A DNA stretch of 48,184 nucleotides from Paractinoplanes tereljensis (GCF_016862435.1 NZ_BOMY01000063.1:1-48184), one strand, 5' to 3'; counted from the first letter of the stretch, positions 35,383 through 44,568 are shown. Numbers and translations: made by a program. The notes: generated by a model not told the origin, from the sequence alone.

Positions 35383-36571
35383 TCAGTTCGTCGATGACCG
35401 CCTCCTCGTGGATGGCGATGCCGGTCTCGCCCATGGCCGCGGCCAAAGCGGGATTCCAACTGGTTTCGACAGCCGCTCCGGACAATGCTTGGCTCGGGGT
35501 TCCTCGCTCCCTCGTCTGCGTGACTGCCCGCCGGTAGTCCTCCGCGCAGAAGCGCCAAGGCGAAGCTCCAAACCGCCCCATAACCCGGCCAGCGATGGCA
35601 ACGCCAGGCCAGTCGAAGTCGCCGTGATAGGCAAGCTTGACCTCAGGCGAGGCTACAAGAACGTCGAGCAGCGCCAGCGTGACGGTGGTCGGATTGCCCA
35701 TCGTGCAGATGACGGCAGCGCGAGCGCCGGCGTCCGCGGCGGCCTCCAGCACCCGGGGGTTCTCACACACGTACACGGTCTGGGGTGGGAGACGCAGGGG
35801 AGCGAGGCGGCGGATCTCGCGTAAGGTCAGGTGGGTTTCGGCGCCGATGCCGGCGCGATGTCTCAGCCATTCGTCGCCGGCCGGCCGCAAACCATAGGTG
35901 AGCACAGTCGTAGCGACCGTGTCTCCGGCGACGCCGGCCAAGTCCCAGAGCGCCCGGCGTTCCGCCGCACCGGCCGGATAGTCCGCCGCACCGGTCAGAG
36001 CCAGCGCCAGCCCGCGCAGGACCAACCGAGTCAGCGGAGTGTCATCGTCCAGCCCATGGGCGGTGCCGGTGACGGCCTGGGCGAGTTCGCCGCGCGACCA
36101 GGTTCGAGCCTGCGCGCCAATCGTCAGCCCCAGCGCCACCGTGGCCGAAGGGCCGTGCCGCCACGCCAGATCGACCCAGGCCGGTGCCCATGACCGGTCC
36201 GCGAGCCCGGCGACGGCCAGCGAAGCGGCAACCTGGTCTCGCAGCAAAGAGCGGTGGGCGCGGGCGGCGGAAGCGTCGGCCCGCCGGTCGGGAACCGGCC
36301 CGACCACAGCGGAGACCACGTCGAGCAGTCCGGTGCCGGCCGCACTGGCCGACAGCAGGCGGTCAACGACCGCCAGGTCGACGCGGTGCGTCTCGCCGAC
36401 GACCTGGTTGAGCAGGTGTCCGATGGCGTCGCGTGACGAAGGGGAGAGACTGGCGAGCGTGACCCTACCGGATGCCACCCGGCCGTTGCGGGACAGACGA
36501 TCGTGCGCAGAGGTCCATAGCGGCATCAGCCAGGGCGACCCCAGGTAAAGAAGAACGGAGGCGGGAATCAT
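35354..36571 (-). CDS. jetD: Wadjet type II JetD, Toprim-like nuclease subunit (DUF2399/TIGR02679)
   Basis: 405 aa, ATG at 36571 overlapping the jetC stop by 4 bp; longer upstream frames fall inside jetC. A Toprim-like C-terminal domain has Glu270 (VCENPR) and the DxD pair Asp318/Asp320 (YHGDFDWPG), the residues expected for metal-dependent DNA cleavage. In Wadjet (MksG/EptD equivalents), this subunit cuts closed circular plasmids after the JetABC SMC motor has extruded them. The N-terminal ~250 residues are the DUF3323/TIGR02679 arm. Its last 29 bp overlap the convergent NLR gene. A frameshifted paralogue lies at 29756-30966. Confidence 0.9.
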   Translation of the reverse strand: MIPASVLLYLGSPWLMPLWTSAHDRLSRNGRVASGRVTLASLSPSSRDAIGHLLNQVVGETHRVDLAVVDRLLSASAAGTGLLDVVSAVVGPVPDRRADASAARAHRSLLRDQVAASLAVAGLADRSWAPAWVDLAWRHGPSATVALGLTIGAQARTWSRGELAQAVTGTAHGLDDDTPLTRLVLRGLALALTGAADYPAGAAERRALWDLAGVAGDTVATTVLTYGLRPAGDEWLRHRAGIGAETHLTLREIRRLAPLRLPPQTVYVCENPRVLEAAADAGARAAVICTMGNPTTVTLALLDVLVASPEVKLAYHGDFDWPGVAIAGRVMGRFGASPWRFCAEDYRRAVTQTRERGTPSQALSGAAVETSWNPALAAAMGETGIAIHEEAVIDELINDLEPRAR

Positions 36572-39500
36572 GAGGTGAGGACCGTCCGGCGGCGGCCGTC
36601 CCAGCGGAAGTGCAAAGTCGCCACCCCAACTTGGGTGGGATCGCGCAGGCACTCGTAGATGCCCAGCGACGGCACCTCGGGAAAGCACCCCCACAACCGT
36701 TCACTGGTCAGCACCGCATCCAGGTCGAGCGACACCAACAGACCGAGCAACCGCCCATGCGTAGGCTCGTCCACCTTGGCGAACGCGTCGTCCAGCAGGA
36801 TCAGCCGAGGCGCCGCCGGGAAGGCATCGCCGACCGAGGTGAAGTGGGCCGCGGCAGCGGCAAACAGCACCAGATAAGACACCACCCGCTGCTCACCCTG
36901 GGACATCGCGGTCCGGGACGACAGCGTGCGCTCCCGATCCGGGTTGGCCTGGTCGGTGACCTTGACGCTGAACCCGAACCAGCTCCGATAGTCCAGCGCA
37001 GCCCGCAGATGCACCGCATAGCCCGCCGACGGGTCGGCCCGCCGCGCATCCTCGACCTTTCGAGCCAGGGCCTCCCGGAGCCGCTCGTTGTTCTCCCGGG
37101 TCCGAAGCTCCAACGGCGTCTTCAACAGCGCAACCGCAGTCCGAGTGTCCGCATCGGTGTCGTCCCGCAGCGACCACACCAGCCGAGCACCGAGTCCGTG
37201 CGAGGTGCGTACCGAGTACAGGGTCGCATTCATCGCCTTGACCAGCGCCTCGGCCGACCGGACCTGCCGGGACAGCGCATCCCCGAGCTCCCCGAGCAGG
37301 AACCGCTCGAAAGCCTGGCTCTCCCGCTCGGCCACCGCTGACCGTTTCTGCTCAAGCTCGGCCCCGAGCCGCAAGGTAGCCACCGCCACCGGATGCTGCC
37401 CGATGTCGTCGGCGATCTCGACGACCTTGACCCCGTCCCGGTCCTCCCAGATCAGGTCGAAGCCGCCCGGCAGCCGGCTGCGCACATCGTTGTACCGCTG
37501 GTGCAACGCATTCTCACCGACGTCCTGCTGCGGCCGGTCGAGCATCTCCCGCAGCCGCCCGGTGAGCTCGTCCAGCTGGCGGATCCGCTCCCGGGGCGTC
37601 CCGGTCGGCACCTCCCAGTCGGAAGCGACCCCGAGGGCGGCACCGACGCCGGGCAGGGTGAGGACTCGCGGCAACGCCACCCCGGCGTCGAGCGCGACCT
37701 CCTCCTGCACGGCAAGCAGGGCACGGCTCGTGTCGCGTACCTCCTCGGCCCGCACCCGGGCGTCGCGCGCCTGCTCATAGGCGGTCCGAGCCAACGGCGT
37801 CGAGGTCTCGGCCGTGCGAACCTGCTGCTCCACCGACGCCTCCCGGCGCAGGATCTCGGCCGGCTCGACCCCGAGCGACTCCTGCAGCACCGCGAGCGCC
37901 TGCGCCGCGGCCAAGTGCTCCTCGGCCGCCACCGAAGCGTCCGAGATTGATCCGGCCGCGCGGGCAACCGCAGCGCTGTGCCCGGCGATCAGCGACTCGA
38001 ACGCGGCGAGCGACGCGACGACCTGGGCGGTGTCGCGGCGCTGCCTTGGTAGGTCGGTACCGAGTTGCCGCAACCGCTGGTCCACCCCGGTCAGGCCCGG
38101 GCGGTCGGCGGGCAGCAGGTGGGCGGCCGCCGCGGACCTGGCCCGCTCCGACCTGTCCCCGGCCACGGCACGCAGCTCACGGGAACGGCGGCGGGCGTCG
38201 GCGACCTGCCGGACCAGCCGGTCGGCCGCGGCCGCGGCCTCCTCCTGCCGCACCCAGCCGTTGCGCAACTCCACACCGTCGGGCAGGGCGCGCAGCACCG
38301 CGGCCAACGCGAGCCGTTCCCGTTCCAGCGCGGCGAGCTGCGCATCGATCTCGGTCAGCTGCCCGGACAAAGACGAAAGACGCTCGGCGAGCTCGGCCAG
38401 GCGCCGGCGGCGCAGGGCCTCGCGGTTGGTCGCGCCGACATATTCGGCGGCGGCTTTCTTCCAGGATCCGTACGCGACCCCGAGCCGCCAACCGCCGTCG
38501 AGCCCAACCCAGCTGGTCGCGTCGTCCTGCGCCCCGAGCCCGATGCCCCGCAGCAGTGGCGTCACATGCGCAGCACCGGGAACGGCCACCAACGCCGCGG
38601 CCAGCGAAGAAACAGGAGAAGGACCCGCCCGCAGGATCACGTCACCATCGGCCGCAGACAGCAGCGTCCCCTCCGGTGTCACCAGGCCGTCGAGCAGGCC
38701 GCTGGACTCCAGCGCCGCCTCCAGCCCGGCCCGCTGCCCCTCATCAAGGTGATCGGCGAAGTCGATCAAGCGATACAGCGGAACACCCGGCCGCTCCACT
38801 GCACCCGGCTCCCGGAACCGGGCAGGAGGCGGTGACGGGTCGGTCATCGAGGTCCAGCGGGCGTGCTCCGCCCGTACCGAATCAAGCTCGTCCTGAGCCC
38901 TCGCCCGCTCCGAAAGCAGGCCATCACGCTGGGTCTGCGCTGCGGAACGCAGCGGCTCGGCGGCGGCCTCGGCCGCCGCCCGAATCTCGCCCGGCGTCTC
39001 CGCCGAAAGCGGATCATCCGCCAAGAGGGCATCGCGGACCGCCGTCAGGTCCGCGCCGGCCAAATTCAAAGCCCATAGATGTACGGCCTGAGCGTAACCA
39101 GAACTAGCGGCAACCAGATCGGTCGTGACAGCAGCCAGCCGATCCTGGGCCGTTCCGAGCTGGTCCTCCAGGAGATCACGGTCGGCCTCGGCGCGGTCGG
39201 CGGCCTGCGCGGCGGCGTCCGCCTCGTCGAGCAGGCGCAGCACGTCGGCCACCGCGGCGCGCAGCGTGCGCACCGCCTCCTCGGCGCTGCCGAGCCGGTC
39301 GCCATAGGTGTCCAGCTCCTCGGCGGCCAGCTCATGATGCAGCACCTGCACCGACGGGTCGGCGGGGGCCGCGCGGTGCCGGGGCTCCGGCACCTGGCCC
39401 AGGTGGCCGCTGTCCAGGCCGGACTGGGCGGCCAGTTCGCGCAGGTGGCGGTGGGCCTCGCGGAGCCGGACCACGGCGGCGGCCAGGCGATCGGTTTCGG

Positions 39501-40587
39501 ACAGCAGGCGGGCGGCCACGTCGGTGGCGGCCAGCCGGTCGGAGGCGGCGGCTCGTTCGGCCGAGCGGGCCGCCGTTTCCAGGGCCTGTACCGCCAGGCG
39601 GCGCTGGCTCAGCTCCTGCACTGCCCGGTAGCCGGCGCTCTCCCGCAGCGCACCGAGTTCCGCGCGGGCCTGCCGTTCGGTCTGCACCCAGCGTTCGACG
39701 TCGGTTTGCGTTTCGCGTTCGCGGTCGGCGGTGGCGGCCACCTCCCGCTCGGCCTGGCCGCTCTGCCGGCGCCGGGAACGCAGCTCGGTCAGCGCCTGCT
39801 CCACCGCCTGGACGCGGCGGCGCAGCTCGCCGTGCAGGTAACCGCGGTACGAGGTCATCAGCTCGGCCAGCGCCGCGTGGGTGCTCTCCAGCCGGCCCAG
39901 GTCGGCGCGGACCGTCTCCAGGTCGTCCAGGTTGTGTGCGACCGAGTCGAGGACGTCGTCGTCGATCGGCGGGAGGGCCTCGCTCAGTTCGGTGGTGAGC
40001 TGGCCGGCCTCGATCCGGTCGCCGATCGTCGGGCGGCGCAGCCGGTAGAGCAGGTGGACCAGGTTGCGGTAGCGGCCCGGATCGGTGATGCCGAACAGTT
40101 CCCGGCCGACCCGGGCGCGGTAGTCGCGGGCATTTCCGATCAGGTCGCCGATGGTCTCGCGGAGGCGGTCGATCGGCACCGGCTGGCGGTCCACCACCAG
40201 GTCGACGTCAATGCCGACGCGCAGCGGGGTGACGAAGTAGGCGAGCTTGGCCTCGGCGGTGGCCGACGACCAGCGGATGACCGCTCCAAGCGTCAGATAG
40301 TCGTCGCCGCGGCGCAGCTCCAGCCACACGGCACCCTGCCGGTTGACGCCGGCCGCGCCCTCGCTCATCAGCCAGCGGAACGTGGTGCGACCCGCGCCGG
40401 TGGCGTCGAGGCGTTTGGTGTCACCGTCCAGCAGGAACGGCAGCAGCATCTCCAGGGCCTTCGACTTACCGGCGCCGTTCTTGCCGCGCAGCAGCAGCCG
40501 GCCGTCCTCGAAGTGGAACACCTGCTCGTCGTACTGCCAGACGTTGGAGATGCCGCCGCGGTGCAGCCGGTACCGGTCTTCGCTCAC
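36568..40587 (-). CDS. jetC: Wadjet type II JetC, SMC-like ATPase (TIGR02680)
   Basis: 1339 aa, ATG at 40587. Walker A GKNGAGKS (35-42), long coiled-coil arms with a hinge region around 600-760, signature SQGEQ (1229-1233), Walker B LILLDDAF (1262-1269). Length and ends match the TIGR02680 family of SMC/MukB-like ATPases. It is the motor subunit, expected to dimerise and extrude DNA loops with JetA and JetB. It overlaps jetB and jetD by 4 bp each. The last ~34 codons are duplicated as a remnant at 30967-31069. Confidence 0.93.
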   Translation of the reverse strand: MSEDRYRLHRGGISNVWQYDEQVFHFEDGRLLLRGKNGAGKSKALEMLLPFLLDGDTKRLDATGAGRTTFRWLMSEGAAGVNRQGAVWLELRRGDDYLTLGAVIRWSSATAEAKLAYFVTPLRVGIDVDLVVDRQPVPIDRLRETIGDLIGNARDYRARVGRELFGITDPGRYRNLVHLLYRLRRPTIGDRIEAGQLTTELSEALPPIDDDVLDSVAHNLDDLETVRADLGRLESTHAALAELMTSYRGYLHGELRRRVQAVEQALTELRSRRRQSGQAEREVAATADRERETQTDVERWVQTERQARAELGALRESAGYRAVQELSQRRLAVQALETAARSAERAAASDRLAATDVAARLLSETDRLAAAVVRLREAHRHLRELAAQSGLDSGHLGQVPEPRHRAAPADPSVQVLHHELAAEELDTYGDRLGSAEEAVRTLRAAVADVLRLLDEADAAAQAADRAEADRDLLEDQLGTAQDRLAAVTTDLVAASSGYAQAVHLWALNLAGADLTAVRDALLADDPLSAETPGEIRAAAEAAAEPLRSAAQTQRDGLLSERARAQDELDSVRAEHARWTSMTDPSPPPARFREPGAVERPGVPLYRLIDFADHLDEGQRAGLEAALESSGLLDGLVTPEGTLLSAADGDVILRAGPSPVSSLAAALVAVPGAAHVTPLLRGIGLGAQDDATSWVGLDGGWRLGVAYGSWKKAAAEYVGATNREALRRRRLAELAERLSSLSGQLTEIDAQLAALERERLALAAVLRALPDGVELRNGWVRQEEAAAAADRLVRQVADARRRSRELRAVAGDRSERARSAAAAHLLPADRPGLTGVDQRLRQLGTDLPRQRRDTAQVVASLAAFESLIAGHSAAVARAAGSISDASVAAEEHLAAAQALAVLQESLGVEPAEILRREASVEQQVRTAETSTPLARTAYEQARDARVRAEEVRDTSRALLAVQEEVALDAGVALPRVLTLPGVGAALGVASDWEVPTGTPRERIRQLDELTGRLREMLDRPQQDVGENALHQRYNDVRSRLPGGFDLIWEDRDGVKVVEIADDIGQHPVAVATLRLGAELEQKRSAVAERESQAFERFLLGELGDALSRQVRSAEALVKAMNATLYSVRTSHGLGARLVWSLRDDTDADTRTAVALLKTPLELRTRENNERLREALARKVEDARRADPSAGYAVHLRAALDYRSWFGFSVKVTDQANPDRERTLSSRTAMSQGEQRVVSYLVLFAAAAAHFTSVGDAFPAAPRLILLDDAFAKVDEPTHGRLLGLLVSLDLDAVLTSERLWGCFPEVPSLGIYECLRDPTQVGVATLHFRWDGRRRTVLTS

Positions 40588-41714
40588 GAGCGCAGCTCCT
40601 CAGTAGCCGCGTAGCGGGCGGCTGCCGCCAGTAGGAGAAAGTCATTTCCGCGGGCCAGGATGCCCATGTCGATCAGCAATGCGACGACCTCCTCGCGCAG
40701 TAGCAATGGGTCTTCGAGGTATCGGCCGGCCCAGCGGCGGGCGTGGCGTTCGGTGAGGGCGGCCAGCACCCGGTCGAGCTCTTCGATGGGCAGGGGCACG
40801 CCGGTCGTCAGCGGTCCCGGCTCTGGGCGCAACGATGTCACCAGGTCGCCGATCGCCAGCAGGGCGGCCTGCGCGACCGTGCCGCTGCCGGGGAACTGCA
40901 TGTCGGTGAGCTCGTCCTCCGGGTCCAGCAGGGCGACCCCCTCGGCGCGGATCTCCGCCTGTAGACCGGCGTACTCCAGCCAGGCCCGCTCGTCGCGGCG
41001 CTGTTCGCGGCGCAGCCACGTCCGCTCGTCGTCGGTGAGGTCGTCGACGTAGGTGACCGGCTGTTCGACCAGGCGACGGCGTACCGCGTGACGAGGGCCG
41101 CCGGGGCCGGCCTCTGCGGCGTACTGGATGAACTCCTCCGGGGTGGACGCCCGGCCCGGGGGAGTGGCCAGCAGGTGGGCGACGATGTCGCGGTTGACGG
41201 TGAGCAGCGCCTCGGCCTGGTCGTCCTCGGCGTAACCGGCCACCGTGCCCTGGTCCTCGCGCAGCGCGGTCCACGCGACCAGCTGCCGTATCGCCGCGCC
41301 GAGCGCCCGGCGTTCGGTCTGCCGCTGGGCGTCGTCGAGGTCGATCCCGGCCTCCACGGCGGCGGCCCGGATGTCGGCGACCAGGTTGGACAGCAACACC
41401 TGCTCGGGACCCGTGAGCAGCACGGCGACGGCGAGCGTGAGGTAGGCGTACATCCTCGGGGTGAACGGCCCGGTGGAGCGCCGCAGCGGCCTTCCCCGTC
41501 CGGGTTCCATGCCGGCCTTGAAAAGGCGGGCGAAGCCCGCTTCGACGACCAGCCGATAGCCGAGGAAATTGCCGAACCAGCTTTTCAACCATTCGGCATG
41601 TCGCCGGACCAACGGGAAGTCGGGGTGTTCGGTGAGCAGCAGCGGGTTGGCGAGCAGGGCGCGGACGGCCCGGCGGCGCTCGGTGGCAAGGGCGATATCG
41701 AGGTCCTCAGCCAC
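40584..41714 (-). CDS. jetB: Wadjet type II JetB (DUF2398/TIGR02678)
   Basis: 376 aa, ATG at 41714. Typical TIGR02678 features: an N-terminal RRRAVRALLANPLLL helix, RHAEWLKSWFGNFLGYRLVV, FTPRMYAYLTLAVAVL and a C-terminal winged-helix-like segment (LREEVVALLIDMGILARGNDF). It corresponds to the small kleisin-associated (KITE/MukE-like) subunit of the SMC complex. It overlaps jetA by 8 bp and jetC by 4 bp, so the four subunits are translationally coupled. Confidence 0.88.
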   Translation of the reverse strand: MAEDLDIALATERRRAVRALLANPLLLTEHPDFPLVRRHAEWLKSWFGNFLGYRLVVEAGFARLFKAGMEPGRGRPLRRSTGPFTPRMYAYLTLAVAVLLTGPEQVLLSNLVADIRAAAVEAGIDLDDAQRQTERRALGAAIRQLVAWTALREDQGTVAGYAEDDQAEALLTVNRDIVAHLLATPPGRASTPEEFIQYAAEAGPGGPRHAVRRRLVEQPVTYVDDLTDDERTWLRREQRRDERAWLEYAGLQAEIRAEGVALLDPEDELTDMQFPGSGTVAQAALLAIGDLVTSLRPEPGPLTTGVPLPIEELDRVLAALTERHARRWAGRYLEDPLLLREEVVALLIDMGILARGNDFLLLAAAARYAATEELRS

Positions 41715-43209
41715 CTTGCTCCTCCAGGCGGGTGATCGCGATGTCGATGTCGTTGGCGGTGAAGTCGCCGTCGGCGGAGCGCAGGGTCAGGGTGTGGCGC
41801 GGTTTGCTGATCAGCTCGCAGCGCAGGCCGAGGTCCAGCTGCAGGGTCGCGGCATTGCCGAGTGCCGGGTCGCCGGCGCCGAGCGCCTGCGCCACCAGCT
41901 CGAGCAGGAGGCGGACCGCCGTGCTGGACAGCCTCATCCCCGGCAGATCGTGCGCGGCCGACAGCAACTCGGCTGCGGCGGCCGTGCGGCGCTGCTGTTC
42001 GGCGGCCGCCCTCTCGACCAGGGCCTGCTGCTGCGCGCTGCGGTCGGCGAGACCGGATGTCCGCCCGCGCGCCGCCCGGGTCCCGCGTTCCCGCAGCGCG
42101 ACCGGGACCTCGACCGCGGCGGCGGGCCACCAGCTCGCCGTGGCCGGCACCACCGCTTCCGGGTCGGCGGCGAGCCCCAGATGCCGTGCCGGGTACAGCC
42201 CGAACGCGGCCGTGAAGAGGTCGGTCGCGGTGTCCTCGTCGGCCGCGTCCAGCCAGGCGGCCAGGCGCAGCAACTCCCGGCGGCGGGACGCACCCTGACC
42301 CGACGAGCGGATCATCCGCTTGGCGTTGGCCAGCAGCGACTGCAACGCCCGCATGGTGGCGTCGCGCAGCTGCGTCACCTCACTGCGGCGGCCGTCGACA
42401 TCGCTGAACCACGCCCGCAGCGCCACCCAGTCGGCGACGTCGTGCCCGTGGCTGCGCTGCACGGCCATCCCCAGCTCGGCAGCCGCCCCGGCGAGCCCAC
42501 CGGCGCGGAGCGTCTCCACCAGTTCCGGCACGTACGGCCAGAGTCGTTGCAGGTGGTGTTCGATCCGCGGCGCGAGCAGCACGACCTCCTCGGTGATCGA
42601 GTCGACGTAGTCGAGCAGCAGGTCCTTGAAACCGCCGTACTCGACGCTGTCCAGGTCGAACCGGGCGAGCACCTGCCCGAGGAACGCGTAGAAATCCCGC
42701 ACCGAGTCCCGGAACATCCAGAACTGGGCGAACATCGTCGCCACCGACTCCCGCGCCGTACCCGCATCGATGCCACCCGGCCGGGTGACCCGATCGGCCA
42801 GCTCGGCCAGCCCGGTGTTGATCAGACCGAGCAGTTCCCGGCTGATCTCCCGGGCGGCGTCCGCGCTGGCCAGCACGTCGTCGGCGTGCCGCTGAACCCG
42901 CTCACCCAGCGGCGAGAGTTGGTAGCGGGAGCGGGCCCGCTGGTACTCCTCGATGCTCTTCACCCGCACGGTGTGCGAACTGGGCAGGAGATTGCCCCAG
43001 CCGACAAGCTGATTGAGCCGGCTCACGGCGGCGTCGAGAGTGAGCTCGGTGCCGTGCTCGGCGAGCTCCTCGACGACCTGCTGGGCGGAGAGGTCGGTCA
43101 TCAGCGAGGCGGTGAACAGGCGCATGATCGCCAGGTAGGCGGCGCGCTCGGGGACGGTGAGGTAGGTAAAGGCCTCAAGGCGGCCCAGTTCTTCCCCCGC
43201 CTCACCCAC
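41707..43209 (-). CDS. jetA: Wadjet type II JetA, kleisin-like (DUF2397/TIGR02677)
   Basis: 500 aa from a GTG at 43209 with a weak ribosome site. Matches TIGR02677 in length and layout: EAFTYLTVPERAAYLAIMRLF near the start, LVGWGNLLPSSHTVRVKSIEEY winged-helix segment, and the helical RFDLDSVEYGGFKDLLLDYVD region. It would be the kleisin (MukF-like) subunit. A possible -10 box lies 6 bp before the start (43216-43221). It is 51 bp downstream of a Fic gene on the same strand. Confidence 0.88.
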   Translation of the reverse strand: MGEAGEELGRLEAFTYLTVPERAAYLAIMRLFTASLMTDLSAQQVVEELAEHGTELTLDAAVSRLNQLVGWGNLLPSSHTVRVKSIEEYQRARSRYQLSPLGERVQRHADDVLASADAAREISRELLGLINTGLAELADRVTRPGGIDAGTARESVATMFAQFWMFRDSVRDFYAFLGQVLARFDLDSVEYGGFKDLLLDYVDSITEEVVLLAPRIEHHLQRLWPYVPELVETLRAGGLAGAAAELGMAVQRSHGHDVADWVALRAWFSDVDGRRSEVTQLRDATMRALQSLLANAKRMIRSSGQGASRRRELLRLAAWLDAADEDTATDLFTAAFGLYPARHLGLAADPEAVVPATASWWPAAAVEVPVALRERGTRAARGRTSGLADRSAQQQALVERAAAEQQRRTAAAAELLSAAHDLPGMRLSSTAVRLLLELVAQALGAGDPALGNAATLQLDLGLRCELISKPRHTLTLRSADGDFTANDIDIAITRLEEQGG

Positions 43210-43221
43210 GCCGCCAGAATA
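43210..43221 (-). promoter_or_regulatory. Possible leaderless promoter of jetA
   Basis: On the minus strand TATTCT (43216-43221) lies exactly 6 bp before the GTG start of jetA, and no Shine-Dalgarno is present. A TANNNT box 6-7 bp before an A/GTG is the usual picture for leaderless actinobacterial transcripts. No convincing -35 box. This would let the Wadjet operon be expressed apart from the Fic gene. Confidence 0.35.
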
Positions 43222-43260
43222 GGCCAGGTTCCGTGACCGCCTCCAGAGGCCAGTTACTGA

Positions 43261-44403
43261 TCACGCTGACGATGGATACGGGTTTGCCAGGGTTTGCGGC
43301 TTCCGAGCGACCTCGAGTACCTGCTCGGGGAAGCGGGACCCCGCTGCGTAGTACCGCGCCCGAGTGCGACCGACCGGCTCGAGCAGGCCGGTGCCGGCGA
43401 GATCGCGTAGGTCGCGCTGTGCCTGCTGGAGGGTCAGGCCTTCGGCCTGCTCGTATCGGGTTCGGCGGATTCGGCCGACCACCGCGACGTCGTGCAGTGC
43501 GGAGACGACCCGTTCGTCCAGGCCGGCGGACGCCGCGAACGACGTCAGAAGTTCCCACACCGCGGCCGACCGGTCCAAGCGGGCTTGCACGGTTTGCGCC
43601 TGCTGGTGGTACGCGATGAGGTTGAACCGAATCCACGACGAGACGTCCTGGTCGGGTCGGTAGGTGGCTCCTCGGCGTTCCAGCTCCCGGTAGTACTCCC
43701 AGGTGTTGCCGGGCCGGCCGAGCCACGCCTCGATGGAGGAGAACTCCGGGGCGAGTACACCTTCCCGCGCGATCAGCAGGGTCTGCAGGGAGCGGGACAT
43801 GCGGCCGTTGCCGTCGGCCCACGGGTGGATGGACACCAGATGCAGGTGCGCCATGGCCGCCTGTACGAGCGGATGAGTGCCGTCGTCGGTGTTCAGCCAG
43901 GCCACCAGTTCACCGATCAGGTCGGGAACCTCGGCGGCGTCGGGTGCGGTGTAGGCGGCGATACTTGGATCCCGCGGGTCGGTGACGTAGACCGGCCCAC
44001 CGCGCCATTGGCCGGCCGGTTTGCGCCGAGCGTGGCGGTGTCCCTGCAGCATCCAATGCAGGGCGTTCAGCAAGCCCTTGCTGTACGAGAAGTCAGCGAC
44101 GTCGTGCAGGGTCTGGATGTAGGTCATCATCTGCTGATAGGCGAGCGTCTCCTCGCGATTCTCGTCCGAGACGTCGACATCTCGCTCGCCGTCCATCAGA
44201 TCCTGGACGTCGATGGTGGAAACCCGGAATCCCTCGATCGAGTTCGACGCGGCCACAGCATCGGCTGTCAGGTATTTGCGCAGGCCGAGGGACCACTTCG
44301 ACGGGTTGGCCTGGACCTGGTGGCGTAAGGCCTGGCGCATTTGGTCGATGTCGGCCAGGACTGCCTCGTCGGCGGCGGTCAGCGCCGGAAGCGGGTACAA
44401 CAT
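43261..44403 (-). CDS. Fic family protein with C-terminal winged helix
   Basis: 380 aa from ATG at 44403, which has AAGGTGG 5 bp upstream (a GTG at 44412 is possible). The Fic core is HPWADGNGRMSR (His, Asp, Gly-Asn-Gly-Arg all present), as needed for AMP transfer. The inhibitory motif S/TxxxEG occurs as SNSIEG near residue 57, N-terminal to the core, as in class II Fic proteins. The last ~90 residues (TLQQAQRDLRDLAGTGLLEPVGRTRARYYA) form a winged helix. A 15-bp palindrome sits just upstream, which suggests autoregulation. The protein target is unknown. Same strand as, and just before, the Wadjet operon. Confidence 0.9.
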   Translation of the reverse strand: MLYPLPALTAADEAVLADIDQMRQALRHQVQANPSKWSLGLRKYLTADAVAASNSIEGFRVSTIDVQDLMDGERDVDVSDENREETLAYQQMMTYIQTLHDVADFSYSKGLLNALHWMLQGHRHARRKPAGQWRGGPVYVTDPRDPSIAAYTAPDAAEVPDLIGELVAWLNTDDGTHPLVQAAMAHLHLVSIHPWADGNGRMSRSLQTLLIAREGVLAPEFSSIEAWLGRPGNTWEYYRELERRGATYRPDQDVSSWIRFNLIAYHQQAQTVQARLDRSAAVWELLTSFAASAGLDERVVSALHDVAVVGRIRRTRYEQAEGLTLQQAQRDLRDLAGTGLLEPVGRTRARYYAAGSRFPEQVLEVARKPQTLANPYPSSA

Positions 44404-44416
44404 GGGATCCACCTTA

Positions 44417-44439
44417 ACGCAATGATTGCGTCATTGCGT
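44417..44439. promoter_or_regulatory. Palindrome upstream of fic
   Basis: ACGCAAT-G-ATTGCGT (44417-44431) is a perfect 7-1-7 inverted repeat starting 13 bp before the Fic start, and ATTGCGTC is repeated directly at 44424-44431 and 44432-44439. This gives three half-sites in 23 bp, which fits an operator bound by the winged helix of the Fic protein itself or another dimeric regulator. Confidence 0.55.
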
Positions 44440-44542
44440 CTCCACTGCCCTTGGCGCGATCAAGCAGCGGCTGCGGGAGCACCTCACTGTCGACACGCAG
44501 CCAGCCTAACGATGCGTGTCAACCTCCATGCCGAGAGGTGGA

Positions 44543-44568
44543 GGAGGCGTGCGCCTCCCGCCTAGAGT
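44543..44568 (+). promoter_or_regulatory. Probable promoter/operator of the T7SS toxin operon
   Basis: GGAGGCG-TG-CGCCTCC (44543-44558) is a 7-bp inverted repeat immediately before TAGAGT (44563-44568), a good -10 box, 24 bp upstream of the YbaB-like start. A repressor here would block RNA polymerase. The -35 region is not obvious. Confidence 0.4.

Noticed and set aside
29756..36571. Composite transposon or integrative element bounded by jetD copies
   Set aside because: No transposase, integrase, terminal inverted repeats or target-site duplication could be seen; the copies are diverged gene paralogues.
39079..40614. 511-codon plus-strand frame opposite jetC
   Set aside because: Antisense to the conserved coiled-coil/ATPase gene; low-complexity Gly/Val/Gln composition.
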